DNA of 64,000 nucleotides from Shimia_B sp039815465 (GCA_039815465.1 JBCBZG010000022.1:5357-69356), one strand, 5' to 3'. Numbered from the stretch's first letter, positions 10,453 to 18,970 are shown. Program-made: numbers and translations. The notes: generated from the letters alone by a model not told the origin.

Positions 10453-10908
10453 CTATGCATGGGGCCCTGGTTCAGCGATCCCTACCTGAGCTAAAGCCGT
10501 GGCTAGTCCATCCATGAAACGTTCAAGCTCCAAATGATCATACTGCTCTAAGGGGTGGATGGCTAACCGCTTCACTCCAGTGGCGGTGTTCGCATAGAGT
10601 GCCCGAGCAGCATACTGTATGTGGCTTGTGGCAAGGTCCCAGATCGTGATGACCCACATCGTCTGGCCAAAGTCGTTTCCTGACCACCGGTGCTTGAGCC
10701 AGTCACCAATGAGTTCTTCTCGATCAATTCCCTCGGGCAGATATGTAACGAGATAGGTAAAGCCGGTTGGAAGGGCGTTTGAGGCTGATTGTGTGGATCG
10801 TTTTTCAAGAAGTTCGATCAATTCTGTTCCCTTTCGTAGGTTGTCCTTTTGCTCGCACATTGAAAGCCGGACGCAGGAGAATGGGTTCTTTTGGCATTGC
10901 GCTACCAC
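10453..10908 (-). CDS. Hypothetical island protein
   Basis: The protein has 151 residues if it starts at the GTG at 10908, which has GAGGGG just upstream. An internal ATG at 10860 is the alternative, giving 135 residues. It has no signal peptide or membrane segment. The central part (FTYLVTYLPEGIDREELIGD, then MWVITIWDLATSHIQYAARA) looks like an alpha/beta cytoplasmic protein. No known family is recognised. It lies beside the hairpin array and primase-helicase gene, so a role in the mobile core is possible but unproven. Confidence 0.55.
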   Translation of the reverse strand: MVAQCQKNPFSCVRLSMCEQKDNLRKGTELIELLEKRSTQSASNALPTGFTYLVTYLPEGIDREELIGDWLKHRWSGNDFGQTMWVITIWDLATSHIQYAARALYANTATGVKRLAIHPLEQYDHLELERFMDGLATALAQVGIAEPGPHA

Positions 10909-11040
10909 CGTCCCCTCACTCTAGGTATTTACCCATCTAGTTGTTTGCCCGGCATAGGTTTGCACGGACGACTACGGGCTAACGCGCATATCTCCGTCAG
11001 ATGAGGTATTTGCTCCGGCCAAGCAGTTACCGACAGGGGG

Positions 11041-11197
11041 GGGGACGAACTGAGGTCGCTAATGTAGTTCTATTAGTGAGGCCAGTTCGTTCCCCTAAAC
11101 CGATTTGTTAATTGGCGAAGCCAATTACCCGTCCACCGCGAAGCGGGACAACGGGACCGTCATCGGGTCTGATGCGCCGAAGGCGCTCAGAACCGAT
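11041..11197. repeat. Hairpin array, candidate replication origin
   Basis: Four strong hairpins lie in 160 bases just past the stop of the primase-helicase gene. (1) GGGGACGAACTG (11041-11052) pairs with CAGTTCGTTCCCC (11083-11095), with an inner stem TCGCTAAT/ATTAGTGA. (2) TAATTGGC-GAA-GCCAATTA at 11109-11127. (3) CCGC-GAA-GCGG at 11136-11146. (4) A long stem at 11162-11197 centred on GCGCC-GAA-GGCGC. Three share a GAA triloop closed by C-G, a fold known to be very stable even in single-stranded DNA. No gene lies in 10909-11221. An origin or primase-recognition role is inferred. Confidence 0.55.
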
Positions 11198-11221
11198 CAT
11201 GGTCACCCCTGGAAAGCAAAA

Positions 11222-14197
11222 CTATACAAGTTGGAACTGATATCGATCATAGGCCGCACCAGGAATGTTCTGGCTTGGCCGGTCGGGATCAATGGCGTTT
11301 AAGCGACCCAGATCGCGAAACAGATCATCCTTAATGAATACGCAGTGGTCCTCGATACTTTGGCCGGTTTTGCGTCTGAAGCCGAGGTTTCTGCCAAGGT
11401 CCTGGTAGATCATATCTCGATACGCGACCTTCACGACCGAAGGCAGGTCGATATAGGTGCCCAAAGCAATCAGACCGGCAAACTGCTCCACCGACGGGTA
11501 TGTCACGATAGTGCCAATCCGTTGTCCTGCGAGATCGTTCCGTCCTCTTACACCGGCATGGGAACTGGTCTGTTGATCGAATGATGGGTCAATTCCTTGA
11601 AGGTGGTTGCTGATCACAAAGTCGAATCCGGCGTTCCGCAGGAGATCATCTGCCAGCGTGACCACATTCGGCTTCTCGTCGGAGTATGGATCAGGACCCC
11701 GGGGGCTCCTTGATTCCTCAGTAAACATCAGCGGAACGATGTCTTGGCTAAGGTATGGAGCCACCGACAGGTTGATGATCCTTGTGCCGGACATCGTTGC
11801 TTCACTTCGTTTGAGATGCTCCATCACAAGACGTGGTAGGTCTTCGGCAGTTATCACCACCATGGGGCACTGCCGCTTTGTTAACCACCGACGGGGGATA
11901 CAGAAATAGGCTTCGCCGTGGCAGCCATTGTAGATATTTTTGTCGGCAGAACCTTTACCAAAGTGGAATACGTCCGTGTTCAGGACAACTCGATGTTGCT
12001 GGCCTGGATTAGATCGGATCAAGCCGTCAACGGATTCAAAATCGACCGATCCGGCCCGAGACTGGGCGGATACTTCAGCGTCGAAAGCCGCAACACGACC
12101 CGCTAGGGGTGCCTCCGTCCATTCCTTGCCGGTATCGGCCCTTACACGGCTGGCCACTTTCTGGGCAAATACGACCTGCCATTCCTTAACAACATCGATC
12201 AAGTCGTTGGCAGTAACTTCATCGTAGACACAGCGCCACGGAGCCATTTGGTTGCGATATATCTGGACCGTATCTGGATCGAATGCGTCCGAGAACTCTG
12301 GGTGAAGGAACGCTCGATTAAAAAAGGATGTGTCCCAGTTCTGGAATAGTGCGTGAACCATAAAGACTGTTGCATTGGGATTAAAGGCCACTGCACCCGT
12401 GCTTGGAAGCCGCCACGCATCATCGCGGTATACTCTCATCTTCGCATAAACGTCGGGCTGGAGATGCATCACGGCTTCGAGGCGACATCGATATCCACGC
12501 CGACCGGCCTCTTCCGTAGAAATTCTTTGGGTGATCCCCAAGTCCGCGCAGGCTGCGGAGTAAAGGTCGGAGACGGACCTCAGAACCACGGCGGAGTTCG
12601 GTTTCTCGGCGATGTCGTCGAGTTCAACGCGCTTATCTTTGATCGCCGCATAATCAGCAAAAGTGTAGACCAGCAAGCCTCTCACCCACGCGGGCTCGAC
12701 CCCAGCCATTCTAGCAGAATCATAACGGGCAGCGTCTTCGTCCCTACGTTCATCTGGGGTCCATTCGAACAGTGCATGTGTTTTGCCGCTACCCTCGGGT
12801 GCCTGCACAAATGACAATCCATCCTTCCAGACTGACTCTCTAAACACCTGCCGGGCACGAGCCTGGGTTGTTTTGGTATTGGACGCCCGCGTCATAAACC
12901 GACCTACAGGCCCCCTTAGCCGGTGGCGGAAGTCGAAGCCTCGTTCAACCTGAACATTGGAGTCCTCGGGCACGATCAGTTGCAGGGTCTCATCGAGTGT
13001 TAGATCACCGGGCAGGAAGAGCGCCGATTTTGGTGCTCCACGACCTGCGGGGAGCAAGCGCCTGTAATCACCACGCATGTAGGAATTCGGGTGAGTATCA
13101 GCCGCGTCGTTCTTGAAGAAAACTTCGTTGTGCTCCCCGTTGTAGGATAACGAAACTGGCTTCGGATACTCGCCCCACGCACCACGAAGGTAGTCTGCCA
13201 GGCTAGCAAGCAACTCTGGCTCGCCGTCTTTCGCAATCCTGGAATTGCTTGGCTTGCTTCGGCCCTTTGGTGTTGCTTTGTAAAGCTCATTCGCTGCTTC
13301 GACGGTCGCGAACGTTCTTACGGAAGCCCTAGGAAATGCTCGGCGTGAGACGTGTTCCTGAACGACGATTTGAGGGAAGCTGTCGCCTGTTTTGAAGCCA
13401 TGCAGGTTTGGTTCGCCTTGGTAGTAGCGAGTTCCGTTAGGCATACGACGCTTCTGAACGTAGCTGCTAAGGCGAGCGTCAAACACAAGCGTTGTGCCCA
13501 AAGCAGCGTTGATAACTTTGGCGGCCTCGGCCCAAAGATGCCTATGCAGCGGTCCGAGCGCAGCCGGTATCACATCTCCTTGGTAGAGTTCCGGGTGGTG
13601 GCGCGTCTTTGCACTCCATTGTGCCTTGTCTAAGTGCTCAATGCTCCAGAGCGTGTGGATGTGGAGGCTCTTGTTTCCGCTGAAAACTGCACAATACCCA
13701 CGGTAGTCAGCATACCGTGAGAAGTGCTCGTGAACTGAACCAAATTCACAGTTCTCAGGTTTCCCAGAAAACCAGTCCAACTGAGCTTCGAGTTCCGCTT
13801 GGCTCTCAGCATCGACTTCGAAGGTAAGAACCCACCAGCCGTCATTGGCAATGCGTTGCGAGGGAGGGGTGCCTCCCGAATGCTGCCCGGGTATCCTTTT
13901 GCCTTGATCGACCTTTGCCAGCCCCAAAGGGTTGGTGAACAGCCCGGCAGCAAGCTGAGCCAGAAGCACGTCGTCGTCATGGTCGTCTAGAATTCGATCA
14001 GTTTGTTTCTCAAGAAAACTGCTTTCAGCGGTTCTGAAGATATGCGGAAGATGCTTGGCGGAGCCATCGAGATAAGCCTCAAGCGCCGGTAGGATGTAGC
14101 ACTCCGCGAATTTATTGCTTTCTCGCTCAAGGGCTCGTTGAAGTTGGCGCTTGTGTTTGGAGCTAAGCGAAAGCTCTTGGACTGTTTTGCTGACCAT
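11222..14197 (-). CDS. Primase-helicase-like replication protein
   Basis: The protein has about 991 residues. The N-terminal third has three segments in the order of archaeo-eukaryotic primase/polymerase domains: an acidic metal site FEVDAES (about 126-132), a SxH-type motif FSGNKSLHIH (about 172-181), and a third acid VFDARLSS (about 238-245) followed by KRRMPNG. The second half has a P-loop APEGSGKT (466-473) and a Walker B-like VYDE (657-660), as in a fused helicase. The chosen ATG has GGAG at a 6-base spacing; further starts at 14203 and 14209 exist. It probably primes and unwinds the element's DNA. The assignment rests on motifs only. Confidence 0.65.
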   Translation of the reverse strand: MVSKTVQELSLSSKHKRQLQRALERESNKFAECYILPALEAYLDGSAKHLPHIFRTAESSFLEKQTDRILDDHDDDVLLAQLAAGLFTNPLGLAKVDQGKRIPGQHSGGTPPSQRIANDGWWVLTFEVDAESQAELEAQLDWFSGKPENCEFGSVHEHFSRYADYRGYCAVFSGNKSLHIHTLWSIEHLDKAQWSAKTRHHPELYQGDVIPAALGPLHRHLWAEAAKVINAALGTTLVFDARLSSYVQKRRMPNGTRYYQGEPNLHGFKTGDSFPQIVVQEHVSRRAFPRASVRTFATVEAANELYKATPKGRSKPSNSRIAKDGEPELLASLADYLRGAWGEYPKPVSLSYNGEHNEVFFKNDAADTHPNSYMRGDYRRLLPAGRGAPKSALFLPGDLTLDETLQLIVPEDSNVQVERGFDFRHRLRGPVGRFMTRASNTKTTQARARQVFRESVWKDGLSFVQAPEGSGKTHALFEWTPDERRDEDAARYDSARMAGVEPAWVRGLLVYTFADYAAIKDKRVELDDIAEKPNSAVVLRSVSDLYSAACADLGITQRISTEEAGRRGYRCRLEAVMHLQPDVYAKMRVYRDDAWRLPSTGAVAFNPNATVFMVHALFQNWDTSFFNRAFLHPEFSDAFDPDTVQIYRNQMAPWRCVYDEVTANDLIDVVKEWQVVFAQKVASRVRADTGKEWTEAPLAGRVAAFDAEVSAQSRAGSVDFESVDGLIRSNPGQQHRVVLNTDVFHFGKGSADKNIYNGCHGEAYFCIPRRWLTKRQCPMVVITAEDLPRLVMEHLKRSEATMSGTRIINLSVAPYLSQDIVPLMFTEESRSPRGPDPYSDEKPNVVTLADDLLRNAGFDFVISNHLQGIDPSFDQQTSSHAGVRGRNDLAGQRIGTIVTYPSVEQFAGLIALGTYIDLPSVVKVAYRDMIYQDLGRNLGFRRKTGQSIEDHCVFIKDDLFRDLGRLNAIDPDRPSQNIPGAAYDRYQFQLV

Positions 14198-14307
14198 CTT
14201 CATCTCCAACCAGCTTTTCCACTATTTACGCTGTCAGACAATTTGGCGGACATACTCGGGTTTTGCCCGCTCTCGGTAAATATGGGTGAACAACGAGGCA
14301 GACCCAA

Positions 14308-14496
14308 ATGACCTACAATCGGACAACCATTCGCAACATCGATCCCCGTGTGCTGAGGGAAGTTAAACAGATCGTGCAGGCAACACCTGGCGACACAATG
14401 GGCGCGTTCTTTACCGATGCCCTCGACCACTACATGAGCGCTCTTCCGGAATCGAACAAAGGTGAAAACTACTCTTTGTGTGAGCGCGTCGCATAA
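14308..14496 (+). CDS. Ribbon-helix-helix (CopG/Arc-like) protein
   Basis: The protein has 62 residues. It starts with a beta-strand rich in T/R/I (RTTIRNIDPRVLREVKQIV) followed by two helices (GDTMGAFFTDALDHYMSAL), the pattern of small ribbon-helix-helix DNA-binding proteins. A GAGG ribosome-binding site precedes the ATG. It is divergent from the primase-helicase gene across 110 bases, the usual place for an autoregulator that also limits the replication protein. An antitoxin role is less likely, because no toxin follows it. Confidence 0.65.
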   Translation: MTYNRTTIRNIDPRVLREVKQIVQATPGDTMGAFFTDALDHYMSALPESNKGENYSLCERVA

Positions 14497-14502
14497 AGAC
14501 GA

Positions 14503-14539
14503 GTTGAACTGCCTTCGTTTGAAAAAACCGGTTGAACTG
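14503..14539. repeat. Direct repeat GTTGAACTG
   Basis: GTTGAACTG occurs at 14503-14511 and 14531-14539, 28 bases apart, just after the ribbon-helix-helix gene. This may be a binding site of an island regulator. Nothing else is evident between 14497 and 14644. Confidence 0.35.
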
Positions 14540-14644
14540 TTTTGGATTTGAATAGGCCCAGCGGAGCCTTCGCTTCTAGATTCCCGAAGTCAAGACAAGG
14601 CTCACATTGAAACCTATTCAGAACCCTCTGGTGGAGTATGAACT

Positions 14645-15526
14645 CTACGTCTCGTATGGACCCAACCATCCCACCCGTGCCCTTCCATCGTAGCCCCGCT
14701 TCAAATGAACTGCCACGATCTGGAAGCCACCTTGGGGCCACTCCATTGGTGTTTCCAACATCAAGAGTTCTCGCAGTCCAAACCCTGCGTCGCGAACGTC
14801 GCGGACCCGTGCTTTGCCGCTAAAGTGGACAAGTGGGATCACCCAGACGATGTTGATAGCGAGGCCCATGGCGTGAATGTTGAACGCACGGAACTCGCTC
14901 CACGGCGGGTTGCTGATGATCCAGTCTACCGGCTTAGCCCAGTCGAAGAAGTCTCGCCCTTCACTGATCTCGCACCATTTGGCGTCTGAGCCCTCGGGGA
15001 AGGCGTCCAGGAAACTGCCGCCACCTTTGCAGGGCTCCAGAATAGTTCCTTTAGGCGCGAAGTGCTCGACTACTCGTCGGGCCATTTCCTGGGGCGTGTA
15101 AACAACATCAAGCCCGGGTGAACTGCGGGTCGGAACGGCTCGTCTGTTCTTGGGAACGACCTTTGGTCTTACCCGAAGTTCCTCCAGCACAGCGTCAAGC
15201 GTGAGCATTCGTCCCCGGCTTTGGTTCTCAAGTGCGATGATTGTTCGTGATGAACATCCGACACGGGCAGCCAACGACTGCTGTGTGAGTTGCCGATGCA
15301 GCCGCCTTTCCCTGATCATGGTTCCGAGGGATTGCCCGAGTTGGAACTGCGGCCAGGTCAATCTGCATCGTAGCGCCGTTAGAACCTTGTCCATGGTGGC
15401 GAGCGTGGCTGTGCCTCCCTCGACGCTCGCGATGCTATCCGGATTGATCGCCGCTAACCGTGCAGTCTCCACCGCTAATCGTCCCTGACGGATGCGTTCG
15501 TTTCGCAGCAGTTCGCCGATTGTCAT
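14645..15526 (-). CDS. Two HTH domains fused to an N6-adenine-type DNA methyltransferase
   Basis: The protein has 293 residues. Two XRE-like helix-turn-helix units come first (about 1-55 and 65-118, the latter with LTQQSLAARVGCSSRTIIAL). A methyltransferase follows, with motif I ILEPCKGGGSFLDAF (about 162-176) and the catalytic motif IV SNPPWSEF (about 205-212), the NPPW form typical of adenine N6 or cytosine N4 DNA methylation. The fusion suggests a sequence-specific repressor that also modifies its operator or the element. There is no cognate nuclease next to it. The convergent end near 14645 and the divergent start toward the resolvase place it in the mobile core. Confidence 0.72.
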   Translation of the reverse strand: MTIGELLRNERIRQGRLAVETARLAAINPDSIASVEGGTATLATMDKVLTALRCRLTWPQFQLGQSLGTMIRERRLHRQLTQQSLAARVGCSSRTIIALENQSRGRMLTLDAVLEELRVRPKVVPKNRRAVPTRSSPGLDVVYTPQEMARRVVEHFAPKGTILEPCKGGGSFLDAFPEGSDAKWCEISEGRDFFDWAKPVDWIISNPPWSEFRAFNIHAMGLAINIVWVIPLVHFSGKARVRDVRDAGFGLRELLMLETPMEWPQGGFQIVAVHLKRGYDGRARVGWLGPYET

Positions 15527-15580
15527 ATGAGAGCTTCTGGGTCAAGCATTCCCAAAAAGTTGCACTCAAAGCATGTCCAC

Positions 15581-15632
15581 GGTCAACAGCGGGCACGCCT
15601 TCTGTGTCAACAAGGGTATACCGTTGTTGACC
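15581..15632. promoter_or_regulatory. Operator-like GTCAACA sites
   Basis: Three related half-sites, GGTCAACA (15581-15588), TGTCAACA (15605-15612) and the inverted TGTTGACC (15625-15632), lie between the HTH-methyltransferase gene and the resolvase gene. The first and last form a perfect 8-bp inverted repeat. A site for the HTH-methyltransferase is a reasonable guess. Confidence 0.45.
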
Positions 15633-15656
15633 GATCACGGACTCGGAAATTGATAC

Positions 15657-15710
15657 TTACCAAGGTAATCTAGGGTGGCAATTTGCTCAAATTACCAATA
15701 CTCAGATTAC
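15657..15710. repeat. TTACC/GGTAA repeats upstream of the resolvase
   Basis: TTACC-AA-GGTAA (15657-15668) is followed by ATTACC (15691-15696) and GATTAC (15705-15710). Spaced, partly inverted short motifs before a resolvase gene are the usual form of a res or crossover site. This is suggestive only. Confidence 0.3.
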
Positions 15711-15738
15711 AGGGCCTTTAATCACATAGGAGAGTGTC

Positions 15739-16371
15739 ATCACATCCATCTTCTACGGCAGGACTTCTACCGCCGAGCAGTCCATTGACCACCAAGTTGA
15801 ACAAGCTCGTAAAGCTGGTTTCGACATCGATGAAGTTCTGTGTGACCCCGGAGTGTCCGGCGTCCAGCATAAGCTAAGCGAGCGGCCTCAAGGCAAACGG
15901 CTCTTCGACAAGCTCAGGCGTGGCGACCAATTGACAGTTCGATGGCTAGATCGACTTGGACGTGACTACCAGGACGTTACCGACACTGTGCGGACGTTCA
16001 TTAGAATGGGCGTGAAGGTGAGGACGGTCATAAATCAGATGGAGTTTGACGGCTCCACAACCGATCCGGTTCAGATGGCTGTGCGAGACGCCTTGATCGG
16101 GTTTCTAGCAGCAACCGCCCAGGCGCAGGCCGAGGCGACAAAGTTTGCCCAACGGGCTGGCATCGATGCTGCTAAGCAGAACCCACAAAAATACCTCGGG
16201 AGAAAACCGAGCTTTAGCCGGGATCAAGTTGAGCAGATCACGGGAATGTTTTCCCAGGGTTTAAGTGCCGCAGAGATTGCACGTAGTGTAGGGGTGAACC
16301 GGCATGTTGTAATGCGGGTCCGAAACAGCCCTTCGAGTGTTGAGACTGCCTTGTTGCGCTGGGGGATGTAA
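15739..16371 (+). CDS. Serine resolvase/invertase with an ATC in place of the start codon
   Basis: Small serine recombinase of about 210 residues. The frame reads ITSIFYGRTSTAEQSIDHQV: the catalytic serine sits in YGRTSTAEQ, followed by the core GVSGVQHKLSERP and LDRLGRD, and a C-terminal HTH (LSAAEIARSVGVNRHVVMRV). AGGAG at 15728-15732 is ideally spaced from ATC at 15739. Close relatives would begin MTS, so ATG to ATC is a one-base change. The first usual start (GTG 15853) would delete the active site. Either ATC is used weakly, or the gene is crippled. Multimer resolution or inversion in the element is the likely role. Confidence 0.75.
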   Translation: MTSIFYGRTSTAEQSIDHQVEQARKAGFDIDEVLCDPGVSGVQHKLSERPQGKRLFDKLRRGDQLTVRWLDRLGRDYQDVTDTVRTFIRMGVKVRTVINQMEFDGSTTDPVQMAVRDALIGFLAATAQAQAEATKFAQRAGIDAAKQNPQKYLGRKPSFSRDQVEQITGMFSQGLSAAEIARSVGVNRHVVMRVRNSPSSVETALLRWGM

Positions 16372-16393
16372 GCCCGCTCCGGGTCACCGCCTA

Positions 16394-17074
16394 CTATTCG
16401 TCAAAGTAGGCGCGATGCGTGGTGTAAATTGCCTCGATAGTGGGCGTGAGCCGACTAAGGTGCAGCCGCAAAGTTTTGTCAGCATTAGTCGCGTCGCCCC
16501 CCATAATCGCTTCAAGCAGGCGTTTGTGGTCGTTGTAGAGGACTTCCATTGCCTCCTTGCTGGTGAGCGCCAGCATGCAGAGCCGATCAACCTGCGCTTT
16601 GTTGGCGGCAATCAGATCAAACGCAAACCCTTGCTTCGCGGAATGACAGAGCAATCTGTGAAACTCGTAGTCCAACTCGTGGAACCGGTCTGCTTCACTT
16701 GATGAAATCGCATCGGTCTGCGCTTTCATGTTCGCCTTGAGCATGGGATCAACTGACGTGTCGCGATCTGCGGAGGCTGCCCGCACAACCTCAAGTTCGA
16801 TGGCGGAACGCACGAAACGGGCGTTCGCGATCAACTCTCTTGAAAATGGACGGACCACCGTCGCCCGTTGTGGGCGAACTAACAAGAGGTTGAGCCCGGC
16901 CAGCCGCGTGAACGCTTCACGCACCGGTTGCCGCGAATAGCCGAATGCCTTTGCGATCTCTGACTCGGAAATCTTGGTGCCGGGAAGAAGCTCTAGCTTC
17001 GTAATCTGGTCAAAGAGTTGCTCAAAGACCAGATCGCTGCCGGTTGTCCGCTCCAGTGTGCCAATTTCTGCCAT
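16394..17074 (-). CDS. GntR/FadR-family (FCD) transcriptional regulator
   Basis: The protein has 226 residues. It has an N-terminal winged helix (about 12-75: LVFEQLFDQITKLELLPGTK then YSRQPVREAFTRLAGL) and a C-terminal all-helical FCD ligand domain (RSAIELEVVRAA, HELDYEFHRLLCHSA, and NDHKRLLEAI with the metal-binding type of histidines). Such proteins usually repress sugar-acid catabolic operons and are released by an intermediate. It is divergent from the TRAP/KDG operon, so a uronate-derived inducer is inferred. There are 322 bases between the two starts. Confidence 0.9.
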   Translation of the reverse strand: MAEIGTLERTTGSDLVFEQLFDQITKLELLPGTKISESEIAKAFGYSRQPVREAFTRLAGLNLLLVRPQRATVVRPFSRELIANARFVRSAIELEVVRAASADRDTSVDPMLKANMKAQTDAISSSEADRFHELDYEFHRLLCHSAKQGFAFDLIAANKAQVDRLCMLALTSKEAMEVLYNDHKRLLEAIMGGDATNADKTLRLHLSRLTPTIEAIYTTHRAYFDE

Positions 17075-17396
17075 GACGTGTGTAATGCCCTTCTATGGTT
17101 TGCGAGTTTGGCAGACCGACAACTAGCGTAACAGAAGACAGTTTGGGTTACTAGGCCGCCAAATTTATTCAATGATCTCAATGAAAAGCTCCCGAATTTG
17201 GAGATTTCATTCAGATTAACTGTTGACTAGTATCCAAGTTAGGGTGTTCATTCCAGACATCAACCAGAGAGTCGCAACTGCGGCTGGCGTCATCAAGAAC
17301 GGACCCAAGCGGCAGCGCGGGCAAGCTTTCTGGGGATAACAGTTGGTCGCCAAAGGCCGACACAAAGAATGAAAAAAGCTGATCAGGGAGGACTCG
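17075..17396. promoter_or_regulatory. Divergent regulatory region of the uronate operon
   Basis: No gene is seen. It contains an inverted repeat CCAAATT (17159-17165) and AATTTGG (17195-17201), a possible regulator site, and GGGAGG just before the dctP start, a strong ribosome-binding site. Promoter boxes could not be assigned with confidence. Confidence 0.4.
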
Positions 17397-18380
17397 ATGA
17401 TCAACTACACACTCAAGGCTCTGGCCACGTCCGCAATCGTGCTGGCGGGCGTTTCGGTGGCGCAAGCCGACGTGACGCTGCGCGGTGCGAGCATGTTCGA
17501 CGAGGACCATTCCTTCACCAAAACCTTGCGTGAATTCGAACGCCTGGTTGCTGAGAAATATGACGGCGACGTGGAGTTTGATCTGCGCCTGAACGGCGAA
17601 CTGGGGGTCGAGTCGGACTATGTGACCTACCTCAACCAGGGCGTCGCGGTGGACTACACAATCCTGGCCCCGTCCAATATGGCGGTGTTCTCCGAGAGCA
17701 TCCCGTTGATGGACATGCCGTTCCTGTTCCGTGATCTGGAGCACTGGGACGCAGTGTTGTCTTCTGACGCCTTCGCCCCGCTGGAGGCGGACCTGCGCGA
17801 AGCGGCGGGCATCGTGATCGTGGGCTATCACGGTGGCGGTGTTCGTAACCTGGCCTCCGCCGAGCCGATCACCAGCATGGAAGAGCTTGCTGGTCACCGG
17901 ATGCGTGTGATGGGCGCACCGATCCAGGCGCAAACGTTTGACGCCGTGGGCGCGGCTCCGTCGGCCATCGCCTACAACGAGGTCTACAACGCCATCCAGA
18001 CCGGGGTCATCGCAGGCTTCGAGAACGAGGCGGCCTCGATCCAAAACCTGAAGTTCTACGAAGTGGCACCGCACATTTCCCTGACCCAGCACACCATTAC
18101 GGTGCGCCCCATCGTGATGTCGGCCAAAACGTTCGACGGGTTGTCCGCCGGTCTTCAGGCCGCGATCATGGAAGCCGGGGCAGAAGCGGGTGCCTTTGGC
18201 CGTGCGCTGGAAAGCGGTGCCGACGGCGAAATCCTGAAGGAAATGGAAGCCGCTGGTCAGATCGTCATCTCCGACTTTGAAGGCCGTGAACAGATGCTGG
18301 AACTGGTGCAACCGGTCCAGGATGCCTACGCGGAAAGCCTGGGCGCGACCGAGCTTCTGATGAACGTGCGCGGCATGTAA
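17397..18380 (+). CDS. TRAP transporter substrate-binding protein (DctP family)
   Basis: Periplasmic protein that captures a carboxylate for the DctQM permease. A signal peptide is clear (MINYTLKALATSAIVLAGVS, cleavage after AQA, about residue 24). The DctP fold is shown by LMDMPFLFRDLEHW, the conserved RVMGAPIQAQTFDAVGA and the arginine and aromatic residues of the binding cleft (YNEVYNAIQTGVIAGFENE). At 327 residues it has typical length. The neighbouring KDG genes point to an unsaturated uronate or related sugar acid as substrate, an inference. A strong hairpin separates it from the permease genes, which would allow higher protein levels. Confidence 0.95.
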   Translation: MINYTLKALATSAIVLAGVSVAQADVTLRGASMFDEDHSFTKTLREFERLVAEKYDGDVEFDLRLNGELGVESDYVTYLNQGVAVDYTILAPSNMAVFSESIPLMDMPFLFRDLEHWDAVLSSDAFAPLEADLREAAGIVIVGYHGGGVRNLASAEPITSMEELAGHRMRVMGAPIQAQTFDAVGAAPSAIAYNEVYNAIQTGVIAGFENEAASIQNLKFYEVAPHISLTQHTITVRPIVMSAKTFDGLSAGLQAAIMEAGAEAGAFGRALESGADGEILKEMEAAGQIVISDFEGREQMLELVQPVQDAYAESLGATELLMNVRGM

Positions 18381-18395
18381 GCTCCTCCCGGCTGG

Positions 18396-18424
18396 TGGGC
18401 GGCAGCGGGATACCGCGCCGCCCA
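18396..18424 (+). terminator. Intercistronic hairpin after dctP
   Basis: TGGGCGGC (18396-18403) and GCCGCCCA (18417-18424) enclose GCGG-gata-CCGC, giving a 12-bp stem with one bulge. There is no T-tract, so it more likely stabilises the dctP mRNA end or partly attenuates than fully terminates. Confidence 0.6.
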
Positions 18425-18478
18425 TTAGCACACTGAAGACTATCGCGGCACAACGACCTGCCGCATCTGGGGGGTTCC

Positions 18479-18970
18479 ATGTTTGGCCGACTACTCGACG
18501 GGTTCTGCAAGGGCCTGCGCATTCTTCTGGGCGTTTTGATGGGCGCTCTCGCAATCCCTGTCGCGATGCAGGTTCTCTCCCGCTACACCGGCATCATTCC
18601 GTCATACTTATGGACCGAAGAACTCGCGACGTTCCTTTTTGTTTGGATCGTTATGATCGGATCGGTGGTCGCGGTCTGGGATGGAACCCATTTCGATGTC
18701 CGCGTTACCCGAGACGCTACCTCGCCTGTCTTGAAGCTCCTACAGAATGGCGTTGTCCATTTTGCAATCATGCTCTTCGGCGCATTGTTTCTGATTTACG
18801 GCTTTGAATACGCTGAATTTGGCGGCAAGCAGCGGTCGGTGATGATGCGGGCCAATCTGATGATCACGCATATCTCTGTGCCGATTGCGGGCGGGTTCTG
18901 GATGCTGCTGTCGGGGTATCGGTTGGCCCAGGAAGTTGCCCTGTTTCGGGGCCGCGAGGGGGCCGTCTGA
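18479..18970 (+). CDS. TRAP transporter small permease (DctQ family)
   Basis: The protein has 163 residues with four predicted membrane helices (about 14-35, 48-70, 90-112, 130-150). It contains the WTEELATFLFVWIVMIGSVV segment typical of DctQ. It works with the large subunit as the membrane part of a sodium-driven TRAP importer. Its stop shares one base with the start of dctM (TGATG), so the two permease subunits are co-translated. A short start region without a clear ribosome-binding site follows the hairpin after dctP. Confidence 0.92.
   Translation: MFGRLLDGFCKGLRILLGVLMGALAIPVAMQVLSRYTGIIPSYLWTEELATFLFVWIVMIGSVVAVWDGTHFDVRVTRDATSPVLKLLQNGVVHFAIMLFGALFLIYGFEYAEFGGKQRSVMMRANLMITHISVPIAGGFWMLLSGYRLAQEVALFRGREGAV

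Noticed and set aside
11109..11197. GAA-loop hairpins as a CRISPR array
   Set aside because: The stems differ in sequence and length, there is no regular spacer unit, and no cas genes are nearby.
17211..18554. Long minus-strand frame over the TRAP binding-protein gene
   Set aside because: It is the antisense of a clear DctP gene with signal peptide and family motifs; low-complexity His/Arg-rich translation typical of high-GC shadows.
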